Positions 63,608 through 64,000 of a stretch of DNA of 64,000 bases are shown one piece after another. How positions within the stretch are numbered: position 1 is the stretch's first letter; every line of letters starts with the position of its first letter. Where the stretch lies: positions 372,001 to 436,000 of the forward strand of contig BLSF01000036.1 in the NCBI GenBank assembly GCA_012862575.1. Reading direction: 5' to 3'. Position numbers and translations under genes: made by a program. The notes below the pieces were generated by a model. The model was given only the letters and a program-made list of their open reading frames with translations, had not been told where the DNA came from and did no database searches. Source of the DNA: Parietichytrium sp. I65-24A (lineage: Eukaryota > Sar > Bigyra > Thraustochytrida > Thraustochytriidae).

Positions 63608-64000
63608 TTCTCCAACAACTCCCCTCCTTCTCCTCTTCCTTGTAGCACTTATCGCACAGCGCCCGGCTTCACACCCTCGCCTCTCCTCGATATATGCAAG
63701 CCAGTTCGCGCCACGAGCAATGTCCAAACGCTCGAGTCCACCCAAATCAGCTTTCTCGCACTCTCCGCGACACGATCGCACTTGAGCTTCTCTACTCCAA
63801 ACGACCCTGGGAATTCCTGTCTGGTGTGCTCCTTCCTCTTTACGTGTGGCTAAAGGTCTACACCTCCGGCTACTCCCCTCGAGCACAGAAGCGAAGGTTG
63901 CGACGGTTGGCGCGCTTGGTTTTCGAAGTAATTAGTTCACTGACGGTCGCGGTGCATGTCAAATTTCCCAGCGATCACATGAACTTATTATGGCTTTTGT
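63608..64000. other. Right-edge spacer
   Basis: The 393 bp to the window edge should hold the promoter of the BAP-like gene. I see no other feature. Confidence 0.35.

Overview
This is a gene-dense piece of a eukaryotic nuclear genome. I count about 26 protein genes on both strands. Most have a single exon. Six need one short GT-AG intron each (74 to 129 bp). Overall base composition is near 50% GC, and spacers are rich in simple repeats. A complete SPAG6/PF16 gene (axoneme central pair) means the lineage builds motile flagella. A glyoxylate-cycle isocitrate lyase ending in SKL (peroxisome signal), a multi-CPV cytochrome c haem lyase, a Rax1-like RGS protein and an MMPL-type RND pump fit a heterotrophic protist. 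A thraustochytrid-like stramenopile is my best guess. That is inference from gene content and was not tested by any search.

0-19 kb: a 5'-cut gene at the left edge, a CID-domain RNA-processing protein, a PAF-acetylhydrolase, a WDR44-like WD40 protein, a Nudix hydrolase with a newly recognised last exon, an unrecognised P-loop protein, a membrane GH5 glycosidase, an MMPL transporter and a three-repeat Cys/His protein with a CaaX box.

19-31 kb: long spacers (1 to 3 kb) separate three minus-strand metabolic genes: isocitrate lyase, a soluble cytochrome P450 and a zinc-dependent dehydrogenase. A 188 bp pure AG run lies at 31.2 kb.

31-49 kb: eIF5 and glycyl-tRNA synthetase (tail to tail), an RRM protein, an ABHD1/3-like lipase, a small coiled-coil protein tail to tail with SPAG6, a C2-like protein, the RGS protein and a glutathione transferase.

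49-64 kb: a 1348-residue SNF2 ATPase with F-box-like, RING and internal zinc-ribbon segments, a GT61-like glycosyltransferase, a decayed TnpB/Fanzor nuclease gene, a basic Ser/Lys-rich protein, a haem lyase carrying five CPVKHD motifs plus a twin CX9C tail, and a BAP29/31-like ER protein.

The genes are mostly housekeeping and are not arranged as a pathway. The parts most worth a second look are the Fanzor relic, the haem lyase fusion, the CaaX Cys/His-repeat protein and a scattered family of GTAC-N2-GTAC palindromes confined, as far as I saw, to spacers. No tRNA, rRNA, snRNA, CRISPR array or viral element was recognised.
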